Both the position numbers and the translations under genes were made by a program. A DNA stretch of 64,000 nucleotides from Gari tellinella (Eukaryota; Mollusca; Bivalvia; Cardiida; Psammobiidae). Shown piece by piece: positions 60,101-64,000 of this stretch. Numbering within the stretch: the first letter of the stretch is position 1; every line of letters begins with the position of its first letter. Below the pieces are notes generated by a model that searched no databases, was not told where the DNA came from, and saw only the letters and a program-made list of their open reading frames with translations. The stretch spans positions 73,102,158 through 73,166,157 of the forward strand of contig OV277864.1 of assembly GCA_922989275.2 (NCBI GenBank). The letters run 5' to 3'.

Positions 60101-63100
60101 GAGATTGAGTACGTCATCCTCATAAGCTTGAAGAAATAACCATTTATACGGTACTCAAATGTGTACGTGTCTTTACAAAAACATTCGAAAGTCCTAGCCC
60201 AGTATTCAATATACGCTACTAATGGACATACAATGGTTAAACAATAACATATATATAGAAAATAATGAAATGAATCCTTGTAGAAAATAATAAATATATG
60301 TGTGTATCAATGAACTATAGTAAGTGAGACATATTGCAGAGAGTGTTTTTTATTACAGTTATGAATTTGAGTATTCCAATACTCCGCCAATCTTCGATGT
60401 TCATTATAAGTAGAAATGAGAAGTGTTTAACAGAAACACATGTCATATTTCAGAGGACGTTGTAGAAGATGAGTAGTTTGAGTACACCTGTATCTCGCCA
60501 AGCCAATCTTCAGTATACGCTATGTGTAGAAATGAGAAGGGTTTATAATAACACATGTCACCGGTATATTTCAGAGGGTGTTGTAGAGGATGAAGAGTTT
60601 GAGTACCCAAGTCCTCCACCAATCTTCCTCAGTTACCAATGGGGCATGCAAGAGGAGGTGAAGCTCCTCAAACAACACCTCAACATGGCTGGCTACGAAT
60701 GTTGGATGGACATAGGTCAGATGGGTGGAGGGGATAAACTGTTTGCCAAGATTGACAACGGTATACGAGCAGCCAAAGTGATCATCTGTTGTGTGACAGA
60801 GAAATACGCACAGTCTCCTAACTGTAACAGAGAGGTGGGATATACTCGTAGTTCTGTGTCAGTATTATTAAGTAATAAAGTGAACTTTGTTAAAATCTTC
60901 GATAACGCACTTACCTATATTTAAATATTTTTCATACGCCCGTCTTGAATGTTCGTATTCTATGAACCCTCTAGCAGGTTTTCATCTACCCGGACGTCCG
61001 CGTCAAAACGGTTTCCGGATGATAATTGCTATCTCCTTTAGTAAAGCAAATTCCACATTTAGCTTTCTGATCCACAGAAAGGGCACCCATTGATTCTTGA
61101 TTCGGGCTGATGCTTTTTATTGCAGTTTGGCTAATTTTACATACTAAGCATTTTACTTCTAATTTTCATGTGAAGTATTTTCATCATACAGGTAAGACAT
61201 CGACTCGATTTGGTTATGGTCTCATGCTTTTAATGCAGTTATGTCTTTTTATATACTTAAAATCTTACATAAAAATGCTTTTCCGGCTACATCTTAATTT
61301 CATATTTAGCTTTTGTACTATAATAGGTATGACACCTATTGATTTTAGTTTCGGTCTGATGATTGTTATTGAAGTTGTGCTCCTTTACATACTTAGACTT
61401 TTAATATGATGCTCTTTTTTTAAACATACATTGTATGTTTCTACAATCTGTACATATTTTATCATGTTTTAACTGGAAATATATTGGTCAAATATCTCAA
61501 GGAAACCAGGCGCAAAATAGCTTAAATAATCTTCAGTTTTGATGCAAATTAATTATTAATTGCTACTGACCGTACCAAGGCGGACTCCTATGTTCACTTT
61601 GCTTTATGTTTGTCTTGCGTGTTGTTTTCTATTTAGTGTGTAGAACAAGGAATGGTATTGCGCGCGCGCGTGTGTGTTTGTGTGTGTGTTTGTTATGGTA
61701 TGACTGTGTGTGTGTTCTGCTTGAGAGGTGGGTGTATTATTTGTGTTGCGTTTCCTGCTTGAGTCTTTCGTATTTATTTATTATGCTGCTTCAAATAAAT
61801 TACGACTTCAGGTATTGATCAATTACATATCAAATATCAGGAGTGAATATTATTTCGATATTTCATTTACTATGTATTTGTTTTATATGCATTGCTGAAA
61901 TTTTGTTTCATCGAGCTTCTCGTTGCTTCTTTTCTATCGAAAGAATGTTGAAAAACGTATTATATCGACCGCTCAAATACGATGTTTTCGATAGTTAAGG
62001 AAGGCAGCTGGTACAAACACGATAACTGTACACCACTAAGCTTACATGTATTTAGGTCCCTACATGTTTTCGAAATAGAAAATCACACTAGAGTATAACC
62101 GATTAATGCATTAGTATATTTGCAAACAGTGTATACATTGATCATGGCCTGTTGAGACGCAGCATCTTTGCAGGATATTTACTGTTTTCGAGTTTAGCAA
62201 AAGTGATATGCTGTATGAATAAACACATCTGTGTCTTTAGATTATTCATGTATTATGGAATCTTGCAGCGAGCTATAGGGACAGTTGCAATATATAGGCT
62301 TAACCTCATCCCTTACTAACCCGAGTACAATATTTATTTGAAAAAATTGCTTAACGCTGATGACGTTATGTTAGATAAGGGGTTAATGAGTTAAATCTAC
62401 AACTTGTCTTTCCCACCATGGAACACGTCTTTGTTTGCGTGGTCATCAAAACAAAACTTTACCGTCCTTGTTTTGACACTCGAACGTTAATCATTTCTTC
62501 TTCGACAGGTAAATTTGTCTGTGAATCTAGGCAAGCCTATGTACCCGTTACTCATGGAGAAGATGGATTGGCCTCCTAAAGGCTCTATGGGTCCAATCTT
62601 CAGTGAATACCTGTTTATCAGGTTCTTTCAGAGGGCTGGAGAGGAGACAAAAGACAATCGTTACTGGCCTGTGCCAAAATTCCAAGAACTGTTGATGCAG
62701 CTCAATTACAATGTAGCCCCCGACGAAGCCCTTATCAAAAAAGGTTAGTTGAAAGTGTGCTTACTTTTTAAAAATATATATCTAATATATATTAAGTTTA
62801 TGATTCAAATACCATGTAGCTCCTGACAAAGCTGATATTATTGTTCAACTTTTATGGGGTTTTGGTGAGATTTTAACAAAAAACATTTTTAATTTTTTTT
62901 TACAGGTACTGAATTTTATTGAATATCAATTTCTCTCAATAATAGAATATATAATTTTGATATTTAGAAGAAAAAATTGATCAAATCGAAGTTGGAACGA
63001 CATTTTTGTTGGTGTTATGGTTATCGTTCCTGTCCTTATTGTTTACTTCCTTCGCGATTTACAAACCAGAGTAAATTCGAAACAATGTATATATTATTAT

Positions 63101-63985
63101 TAAGTCAGTTAACCTTCGATGTGTTATATGCGATGTTGTGATTTGTTTCAAACACATTTGATCCAGATGAGACGTCAAGTAACTCTGGTGATTCGTTCCG
63201 AAAGATGTACCGGTTTATCAAATATGAAAATTGTTGATGTCGTGCTTAAGGTTAATTAACTTTTCTCCTGCTAATGTTGTATATCGTCGATTATTGAAGG
63301 CGTTGTCTGACCAGGACAGGTCAGACACTGACTGAGGAATGCTTTTTCTTATTCTATTAGTCAATGTCATATTTCAAGTGATGAATGTTTATCGTGGAGT
63401 TTATATATGTGCTAATATATTTATTTGGCCTAGAGAAGATTTTGCATTGATTAAAGCGCATGTATTCACAATAATCTTTAGACAAATACGAATAGAGATA
63501 ATGAGGAAAATACCGAAAAGACGTTGAAAACTATTACTCAACTATTTTCCCAAGAAAAGTCTCTAACGCTAGAACTATGTTGTCCACTGCAAGAAGCAAC
63601 TCGGCATTTAACCAGGTTTAATATTGTTTGCCATCCATATTTTGATCTATTGTCAGCATTTACAAAAGCCTGTTATTTTCTACATTTTATTGTAGTGGCT
63701 TTTGTGTACGGTAAGTCCCTTTGAACTGAAAATGTAATATGATATTTTCAAATATTTCAGAGTACAAGAAATGGTGGGTCCCTATAGTGGAAGAAATAGT
63801 AATTGACAAAACAAAGGGATCCTCAAAACAAGTCAGTTCTACAGAACAGGTAATTTTGGTTAAGATAAGTGAAAATCCATTTTTATGATCGCTTTTACAC
63901 TTATAAACAATATTATTTGTTGTCGGTGTTTCAGACATTCACCTTGCATCAGCACCCTCCTGTTATAAACAATCGTCTGCCATGA
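26986..63985 (+). CDS. Gene B: ARM-coiled coil-Death-TIR protein (20 exons)
   Basis: Joined exons 26986-27128, 36199-36382, 39347-39465, 40517-40661, 42191-42330, 42737-42866, 43251-43402, 47043-47172, 49982-50121, 52209-52380, 54119-54335, 54975-55120, 56191-56409, 57491-57711, 58404-58635, 59337-59610, 60575-60834, 62509-62743, 63761-63849 and 63935-63985 give 1,132 codons with no stop before TGA. Counting from the first exon, residues ~1-485 are helical and unrecognised. About 486-753 resemble the armadillo-type region of Melted/VEPH1, for example MNPQPVHNRLQKIL. About 753-830 form a coiled coil, 831-921 a Death domain and 922-1087 a TIR domain. Known roles of Death and TIR domains point to signalling or NAD cleavage in the cytosol; this is inference. 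The true start is unknown. The first in-frame Met visible is in MKVKFRYDP (27025), and the upstream homologous exon is dead. Confidence 0.88.
27473..27775 (+). repeat. GGTCATTTCGTACCC repeat element, copy 1
   Basis: Five or six near-copies of GGTCATTTCGTACCC or shortened forms lie between 27473 and 27604. They are followed by an AT-rich tail ending near ATCAAATCCAGTAGTAACTT. The reverse complement of the whole block is at about 32551-32875. It is inserted next to a MITE end (GTCGTTGTAGAGGGA). Confidence 0.85.
28605..28679 (-). mobile_element. tRNA-derived SINE head (Val-AAC-like)
   Basis: On the minus strand GATAGCTCAGTCGGTAG (A box) and GGTTCGAGTCTC (B box) are present, with an anticodon-loop-like CTAACAA. 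The acceptor arm does not pair, so this is not a functional tRNA. T-runs follow it. Confidence 0.6.
29023..29317 (+). repeat. Cluster of short hairpins, partly tandem
   Basis: Successive stems include GACGCC TTT GGTGTC, then GCTGCTCTT with AAGAGCAGC, three tandem GAGTG...CACTC hairpins containing TATGTCTGTAAGT, then TGCAC...GTGCA and TCCGAC...GTCGGA. I do not recognise the element. It could be a structured RNA or a retroelement end. Confidence 0.6.
29452..29622. mobile_element. TA-type MITE, AATAAAACGTCTCTAATACG ends
   Basis: The inverted ends are CAATAAAACGTCTCTAATAC and TAGTAGAGAGGTTTTACTAT. It contains an AAAGCAAGGTGACAGTAAAA hairpin. Relatives are at 35602-35763 and, partially, at 630-765, 32330-32396, 35450-35530 and 36085-36175. 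Confidence 0.75.
29796..29822. repeat. C-rich simple repeat
   Basis: CCCCCCACCCCCACCCCCAC and a few more bases form a short (CCCCCA)n run. It has no coding role in the frames seen. Confidence 0.8.
32551..32875 (-). repeat. GGTCATTTCGTACCC repeat element, copy 2 (inverted)
   Basis: It reads GGGTACGAAATGACC at the left edge and five to six more times at 32740-32870. The AT-rich segment between them is shared with copy 1 in reverse orientation. It adjoins GTTGTAGAGAGGGAGCGATG, a MITE end like that beside copy 1. Confidence 0.85.
33823..33899 (-). mobile_element. tRNA-derived SINE head
   Basis: Minus-strand TCTTGGTAGCTCAGTTGGTA (A box) and GGGTTTGAGTCCC (B box) are spaced as in a tRNA. The cloverleaf is incomplete. 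It lies within the large gene B intron. Confidence 0.6.
34200..35226 (+). mobile_element. Dead Tc1/mariner-type transposon
   Basis: The inverted ends are AGCCGAGGGTCATAAGTCTT and its right-hand complement AAGACTTATGAGCCTCGGCT, each adjoined by TTCCCCAAAA. Between them a single frame shows transposase-like sequence: LTYDGVGTLTPVDGNINSEK, then VHDD, then NIIKNVWKYLK near the C-terminus. Nonsense codons (from 34849, and before SPVLN) show that it is inactive. Confidence 0.8.
34642..35109 (+). pseudogene. Tc1-like transposase remnant
   Basis: The frame resembles the C-terminal half of a DDE_3 transposase. The order GVG..L..VDG.I..EKYI, a D-containing turn, then P-x-SPVLNIIKNVWKYLK corresponds to the usual SPDLNPIENVW block. 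It is interrupted by TAA, TAG and TAA and lacks a complete N-terminus. Confidence 0.78.
35602..35763. mobile_element. TA-type MITE (ACAGTAAAACCTCTCTATTA)
   Basis: The left end is CAGTAAAACCTCTCTATTAC and the right end TAATAGAGAGGTTTAGCTG. It lies directly before the duplicated exon fragment at 35789. A similar MITE right end precedes the true exon at 36199. Confidence 0.8.
35789..35866 (+). pseudogene. Duplicated 5' end of gene B exon 2
   Basis: After an intact TTTCAG acceptor it reads GEKLLSVKEEFLDLCLHYFK and QLPKLTY, then diverges. The rest of the exon is missing, with no donor at the normal place. It is 410 bp upstream of the real exon, and both are preceded by a MITE right end. Confidence 0.85.
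36199..36382 (+). CDS. Gene B exon 2
   Basis: 184 bp. The acceptor is TTTCAG and the donor GTG/GTTTGT. It encodes GEKLLSVQEEFLDLYLHYFK, then GYIVRDMPDNMKY and KSRFANCYV. It matches gene A 9334-9517. A partial duplicate of its first ~75 bp lies 410 bp upstream. Confidence 0.92.
37887..38085 (+). pseudogene. LINE ORF2 C-terminal fragment
   Basis: One frame reads VTLRIQTGRYGPNRLKRNLR, then LCLICYSADIKDEYHFILIC and SKFKELRKLYIKKY. The R-x-C-x-x-C and I-x-D-E-x-H-F-x-x-x-C pattern is typical of the end of many non-LTR retrotransposon proteins. It is only a fragment. Confidence 0.75.
38275..38652. mobile_element. TA-type MITE (CCCTCTCTACAACGACACC)
   Basis: It runs from CAGTGTTCCCTCTCTACAAC to the complementary GTTATAGGGAGG end. 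It carries an inner GATCAGACGCC hairpin (38391-38458). It belongs to the same family as 8978-9326 and 45753-46110. Confidence 0.75.
38656..38796. repeat. Palindrome
   Basis: The arms GTTATACAGTTTCTTCACAG, then ACATGAGGATTT and CCCGGCTG, are mirrored. The loop region has GCCCGAGCCGTTAGGC. It directly follows the MITE right end. Confidence 0.8.
39347..39465 (+). CDS. Gene B exon 3
   Basis: 119 bp. It encodes GCKTETKKNHIQAMQEMLLK and then CGNDIFKLEDILGLLVEAA. The acceptor follows a (TTCTG)n run that looks like the tail of a retroelement and supplies the pyrimidine tract. Confidence 0.9.
40151..40403. mobile_element. TTAA-flanked MITE, near twin of 44500-44752
   Basis: The ends are TTAACCCTTTACCTGATAGC and GGAAAGGGTTAA. 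The central hairpin is AAAGCAGGTTGAAAGTAAAG. The copy at 44500 differs at only a few positions. Confidence 0.88.
40517..40661 (+). CDS. Gene B exon 4
   Basis: 145 bp. It encodes HEKTIEDVFDSLMDLCVKLA and then EIKPQNAGHELIYDCITF. The first base completes the Met codon from exon 3. It is the closest match to gene A (7700-7844). Confidence 0.93.
40688..40939. mobile_element. TTAA-flanked MITE
   Basis: It is bounded by TTAACCCTTTACCTCATAGC and GGAAAGGGTTAA and is related to 40151-40403. The hairpin tip is GTGCATTGAGGCAC. It begins 27 bp after gene B exon 4. Confidence 0.85.
41189..41440. mobile_element. TTAA-flanked MITE, inverted orientation
   Basis: It starts TTAACCCTTTTCCTTATAGA and ends AAAGGGTTAA. 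The hairpin is CAGAATGTGCCCTAGGGCAC. It lies in gene B intron 4. Confidence 0.85.
42191..42330 (+). CDS. Gene B exon 5
   Basis: 140 bp. It encodes VPTAHMFDTMLNSLKALLGH and then IDAKVGDKYRRL to GLGLYPN. The acceptor is TTTGTAG and the donor CAT/GTAATT. It is single copy here, unlike its gene A partner, whose acceptor end is amplified. Confidence 0.93.
42737..42866 (+). CDS. Gene B exon 6
   Basis: 130 bp. It encodes TPEQTKSFLGYLNSLLASGH and then QRIMTNQNMSKKLIWR. The acceptor is TTTTGCAG and the donor AGG/GTAAAG. The phase joins exons 5 and 7. No gene A partner was seen; it would lie off the left edge. Confidence 0.9.
43251..43402 (+). CDS. Gene B exon 7
   Basis: 152 bp. It encodes KYLEEAKMLIRTVSKQPYEK, then EDKREKDVREVIRKYKDF and ending FKALV plus GA. 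It is charged and helical. The acceptor is TTCACAG and the donor GA/GTACGT. Confidence 0.9.
44075..44314. mobile_element. Foldback MITE with GGCCCCGTTTCATAAAAC ends
   Basis: The inverted ends are GGCCCCGTTTCATAAAACAT and GTTTTATGGAACGGGG, then TTACGACAAATGTTGTCGTA, itself palindromic. The centre is TTGGAATCGTCTTTTCAAGA and its complement. It is the same superfamily as 49466-49710. Confidence 0.85.
44500..44752. mobile_element. TTAA-flanked MITE, near twin of 40151-40403
   Basis: The ends are TTAACCCTTTACCTGATAGC and GGAAAGGGTTAA. It lies in the same orientation as its twin, 4.3 kb away in the same gene. Confidence 0.88.
45361..45573. mobile_element. TTAA-flanked MITE inside the LINE
   Basis: It begins TTAACCCTTTGCCTGCTGG and ends GCAGGATAAGGGTTAA. 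Removing it, together with one TTAA, brings the LINE coding sequences on both sides together. The hairpin core is GATCAGACGCCGCG. Confidence 0.88.
45753..46110. mobile_element. TA-flanked MITE inside the LINE
   Basis: The ends are CAACGCTCCCTCTCTACAAC and TTGTAGAGAGGGGGTGCTG, with TA on both sides (45751-45752, 46111-46112). It contains its own GATCAGACGCC hairpin at 45848-45918. Confidence 0.85.
46664..46915. mobile_element. TTAA-flanked MITE
   Basis: The ends are TTAACCCTTTACCCAATAAC and GGGAAAGGGTTAA, with the hairpin AAAGCAGGTTGAAAGTAAAG. It lies upstream of gene B exon 8. Confidence 0.85.
47043..47172 (+). CDS. Gene B exon 8
   Basis: 130 bp. It encodes EKPLLVKLCPDILQFVLTCL and then HKSEMAYDATDRKFFIIK. 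The acceptor is AATTGCAG and the donor AAG/GTACAT. A TIR-like CAGTAAAAC sequence starts at intron position +8. Confidence 0.9.
47813..48004. mobile_element. TTAA-flanked MITE with GACGCC hairpin
   Basis: It is bounded by TTAACCCTTATTCTGCTG and CACAGGGTTAA. It contains a partly decayed GATGAGACGCCGCG hairpin near 47920-47980. Confidence 0.7.
48100..48870. repeat. Tandem repeat, about 160-bp period with alternating variants
   Basis: Variants of ACTGAAACAGTCATTTTTTA, GGCAAWAACTC and TTTTCAGCAAGTTTGGTGAA recur four to five times. Copies two apart (48264 and 48584; 48432 and 48751) are more alike, giving a ~320-bp higher-order unit. It ends in GATGGATGGACGGGCGG. It lies in gene B intron 8. Confidence 0.8.
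49466..49710. mobile_element. Foldback MITE nested in a GATCAG-type hairpin element
   Basis: The ends are GGGGCCCGTTTTACTAAACA and TAGTTTAGTAAAACGGGCCC, then TTACGCAAAATTTTTGCGTA. The flanks AAACAGTTCGGGTCC and GATCTTATTCCGTGTAGCGC look like the split arms of an older hairpin repeat. A further hairpin (AGAGAACGCGCTAAAAGCGCG) is inside. Confidence 0.82.
49982..50121 (+). CDS. Gene B exon 9
   Basis: 140 bp. It encodes NPAAGFLEEILTRVAKIVKN and then RRMMRAVENLINLVIAHYD plus GG. The acceptor is TTTTACAG and the donor GG/GTATCT. A TTAA-flanked MITE (50137-50350) begins 16 bp into the intron. Confidence 0.9.
50137..50350. mobile_element. TTAA-flanked MITE, inverted twin of 23536-23749
   Basis: The ends are TTAACCCTTAGCCTGCC and GGCGGGCTAAGGGTTAA, with a perfect GGATGAGACGCCGAG hairpin. 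It starts 16 bp downstream of gene B exon 9. Confidence 0.9.
51164..51306. repeat. Palindromic MITE
   Basis: The arms are ATAACGCGTTTGAGGTTAGT, TTTAATTGGTCAGATTTGAG and complement, with loop CAAACG. It is a member of the family also seen at 13905 and 37215. Confidence 0.8.
51352..51481. repeat. ~37-bp tandem repeat, four copies
   Basis: Repeated AAAGAAATAAGCATGTATAA, TGTATATAGG and variants are present. It lies in gene B intron 9 between two MITEs. Confidence 0.8.
51566..52089. mobile_element. Element with CTTTAAAG...CTCGCAACCGGAT ends carrying a tRNA-like head
   Basis: The left edge is CTTTAAAGAGGCTCGCAACC and the right edge the complement, GGTTGCGAGTCGCTTTAAAG. CTTTAAAG is self-complementary, so it may be an 8-bp target duplication or part of the inverted repeat. 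Inside, on the minus strand (51701-51780), lie an A-box-like TGGTCGAGGCGGTAAAGG and the B box GGTTCGAATCC followed by a T-run. Confidence 0.7.
51701..51780 (-). mobile_element. tRNA-Ser/Leu-like SINE head
   Basis: B box GGTTCGAATCC and A box TGGTCGAGGCGGTAAAGG are spaced as in a class II tRNA. The acceptor stem does not pair and the anticodon arm is unclear. A T10 run directly follows and could stop RNA polymerase III. Confidence 0.55.
52209..52380 (+). CDS. Gene B exon 10
   Basis: 172 bp. It encodes DGRRVTKEQHKGFMSIFKIT, then DDTFYPPGQEKEGG and LYRGVINDYISL. The acceptor is TATTCAG and the donor CTG/GTAATA. A TTAA-type MITE begins at intron position +8. Confidence 0.9.
52388..52636. mobile_element. 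TTAA-type MITE at +8 of gene B intron 10
   Basis: The left end is TTAACCCTTTCACTCTC and the right end GAAAGGGTTAG (last base changed). The hairpin is CAGTTTTGATCCTGATCAGA, then CGCCGCG, and complement. It is the same subfamily as 9566-9836. Confidence 0.8.
53001..54047. mobile_element. 1.05-kb foldback DNA transposon with perfect 8-bp target duplication
   Basis: The two arms (about 53001-53330 and 53720-54047) are near-identical inverted repeats starting CACAGGTACTTGACACATAC. They include a shared A/T tract and GGTACCCTCGGGAAAAGATT. The centre is also partly mirrored (GGCCTATGCCACTGGAACTT against GTTCCAGCCGTAAAGGCC). ATTTAAAG flanks both ends (52993-53000 and 54048-54055). An 8-bp duplication suggests the hAT superfamily. 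There is no transposase inside. Confidence 0.88.
54119..54335 (+). CDS. Gene B exon 11, start of the ARM-like region
   Basis: 217 bp. It encodes HLETATQACCVGLISDVLKW, then ILECSLSILQLFSSDPPKEM and PQLIDLFANPAHMSDLL. These are amphipathic helices of armadillo/HEAT type. The 8-bp target duplication of a 1.05 kb foldback element ends 63 bp upstream of this acceptor. Confidence 0.9.
54975..55120 (+). CDS. Gene B exon 12, Melted/VEPH1-like segment
   Basis: 146 bp. It encodes LVQSLYPMNPQPVHNRLQKI and then EKGYVMSLLSTVAAKHPE. The spacing of Q-P-Q-P and the following helix recall the armadillo region of VEPH1/Melted. This was judged from memory of that family, not by alignment. Confidence 0.9.
56191..56409 (+). 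CDS. Gene B exon 13, ARM-like region
   Basis: 219 bp, whole codons. It encodes RITERQITFIFEQLSKSSQD, then LSILYPVSRRSPDKLRPFFP and FRIHIITCSAGGNE. The acceptor is CTTTCAG and the donor GAG/GTATGT. Confidence 0.92.
56410..57490. other. Gene B intron 13
   Basis: It contains a decayed AAAGCAGGTTGAAAG-type MITE (about 56700-56970) and an intact GATCAGAAGCC hairpin (57294-57362). No exon was seen. Confidence 0.6.
57491..57711 (+). CDS. Gene B exon 14, end of ARM-like region
   Basis: 221 bp. It encodes KLSHQAIDYFMKMSGGRNPD, then NQLAYMVKDYKDYMQKYK and ALSLIQVIEGK. The acceptor is TTTACAG and the donor GA/GTAAGT. Confidence 0.92.
57822..57892. repeat. AGGGCTCC hairpin in gene B intron 14
   Basis: The stem is AGTCCATGATCAGAGGGCTC and complement, with the GCAAGAGCC tip. 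It is followed by TGACGCATAAATGCGTCACT. It is a relative of 15149-15215. Confidence 0.85.
58404..58635 (+). CDS. Gene B exon 15, coiled coil
   Basis: 232 bp. It encodes YSTVFKDLQEQRELIAELDE, then LKEVQKDLGELDERVDELDE and KVEEIDNK. It has heptad spacing of L, V and I with many acidic residues. A homo- or hetero-oligomerisation helix between the ARM and Death domains is the likely role. Confidence 0.92.
59337..59610 (+). CDS. Gene B exon 16, Death domain
   Basis: 274 bp. The Death-fold signature is APKWSRDLTKLMNPKHEADW, then RLLAQRLAYSNDDI, MALLSEWYATRK and LTALTEMNRQDGA. This is the usual six-helix pattern, with the core DW (Trp ~854) and the late W of LLSEW. Death domains mediate homotypic assembly of signalling complexes. 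Confidence 0.92.
60361..60574 (+). pseudogene. Two decayed tandem copies of the TIR exon 5' end
   Basis: Copy 1 (60361-60452) reads TTTGAGTATTCC and CGCCAATCTTC. Copy 2 (after the acceptor ATTTCAG at 60452) reads AGGACGTTGTAGAAGATGAG, then TAG in the exon's frame. Both continue with a shared spacer, GTAGAAATGAGAAG...ACACATGTCA...ATTTCAG. The third unit is the functional exon 60575-60834. Confidence 0.85.
60575..60834 (+). CDS. Gene B exon 17, TIR domain N-terminal half
   Basis: 260 bp. It encodes the TIR strand A motif PIFLSYQWGM, then GYECWMDIGQMGGGDKLFAK (BB-loop region), AAKVIICCVTEKY and SPNCNRE. The final Glu (~1008) aligns with the catalytic Glu of SARM1 (there in an HKEI context). The donor GTGGGA is weak. 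Two decayed copies of the exon's 5' part precede it. Confidence 0.92.
60835..62508. other. Gene B intron 17 inside the TIR domain
   Basis: No exon or clear transposon was recognised. A GT-rich microsatellite (61659-61692) and short AT-rich open frames are present. If the intron is retained, the reading frame continues 30 codons past NRE to a TAA at 60922-60924. Confidence 0.5.
61659..61692. repeat. GT-rich microsatellite
   Basis: GCGCGCGCGTGTGTG is followed by GTGTGTGTGTTTG. Simple repeat; no further structure. Confidence 0.8.
62509..62743 (+). CDS. Gene B exon 18, TIR domain C-terminal half
   Basis: 235 bp. It encodes VNLSVNLGKPMYPLLMEKMD and WPPKGSMGPIFSEYLFIRF, then a tail with YWPVPKFQELLMQLNYNV. 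The MDWPP motif sits where SARM1 has its EWPE motif. The acceptor is TCGACAG and the donor AAG/GTTAGT. Confidence 0.92.
63761..63849 (+). CDS. Gene B exon 19
   Basis: 89 bp. It encodes EYKKWWVPIVEEIVIDKTKG and then SSKQVSSTEQ. The acceptor is ATTTCAG and the donor CAG/GTAATT. It encodes part of the C-terminal tail after the TIR domain. Confidence 0.88.
63935..63985 (+). CDS. Gene B last exon and stop codon
   Basis: The acceptor is GTTTCAG. It encodes TFTLHQHPPVINNRLP followed by TGA at 63983-63985. A short terminal exon fits the preceding phase. The 3' UTR and polyadenylation site lie beyond the window. Confidence 0.8.
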   Translation, partial: TFTLHQHPPVINNRLP

Positions 63986-64000
63986 TAAATCACCTGTCAT

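Noticed and set aside
61110..61409. Hydrophobic 99-codon frame that might be a membrane protein
   Set aside because: It lies in the TIR intron in AT-rich sequence, where T-rich codons give hydrophobic frames by chance. No start context or homology.
1..64000. CRISPR array or bacterial operon
   Set aside because: Introns, SINEs, LINEs and MITEs show an animal genome. The tandem arrays have no spacers; their units are contiguous.

Overview
This is a 64 kb piece of an AT-rich animal nuclear genome. It is intron-rich and packed with short hairpin transposons. The repeat style, including the many copies of a hairpin with core GATCAGACGCC, suggests a bivalve mollusc. A dreissenid or other heterodont clam is my guess; nothing in the window proves the species.

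The window carries two paralogous multi-exon genes arranged head to head. Gene A is on the minus strand. Eight exons are visible between 14206 and 773, and it runs off the left edge. Gene B is on the plus strand. Twenty intact exons run from 26986 to a stop codon at 63983-63985. Five exons have exactly the same length in both genes (143, 184, 119, 145 and 140 bp) and matching phases and sequences, so the pair arose by an inverted duplication. Gene A also has three 5' exons. The third of these has a counterpart in gene B at 25565-25711, but that copy has three in-frame stops and no splice acceptor, so gene B seems to have lost its original N-terminus.

The 20 intact gene B exons join with correct phases into 1,132 codons. 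The first ~485 residues are an unrecognised helical region. An armadillo-type helical region resembling Melted/VEPH1 follows, then an acidic coiled coil, a Death domain and a C-terminal TIR domain. The TIR domain keeps the glutamate and tryptophan positions that matter in SARM1-type NAD-cleaving TIR domains. An ARM-coiled coil-Death-TIR protein is a plausible innate-immune or cell-death adaptor or enzyme. I know of no standard name for it.

The most unusual structural signal is repeated duplication of exon ends together with their splice sites in these two genes. In gene A, eleven 77-bp tandem copies span an acceptor and ten 44-bp copies span a donor. In gene B, the 5' end of the TIR exon is present three times and the 5' end of the 184-bp exon twice. 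In all four cases only one copy keeps the reading frame. Miniature transposons also sit unusually close to 5' splice sites, several of them starting at intron position +8.

The rest is mobile-element sediment. It includes TTAA-flanked hairpin MITEs, TA-flanked MITEs, a 1.05 kb foldback element with a perfect 8-bp target duplication, L1/Tx1-like and other LINE fragments, a dead Tc1/mariner element, tRNA-derived SINE heads and several tandem repeats. The interval between the two genes (about 14.2-25.6 kb) contains only such repeats as far as I can tell.
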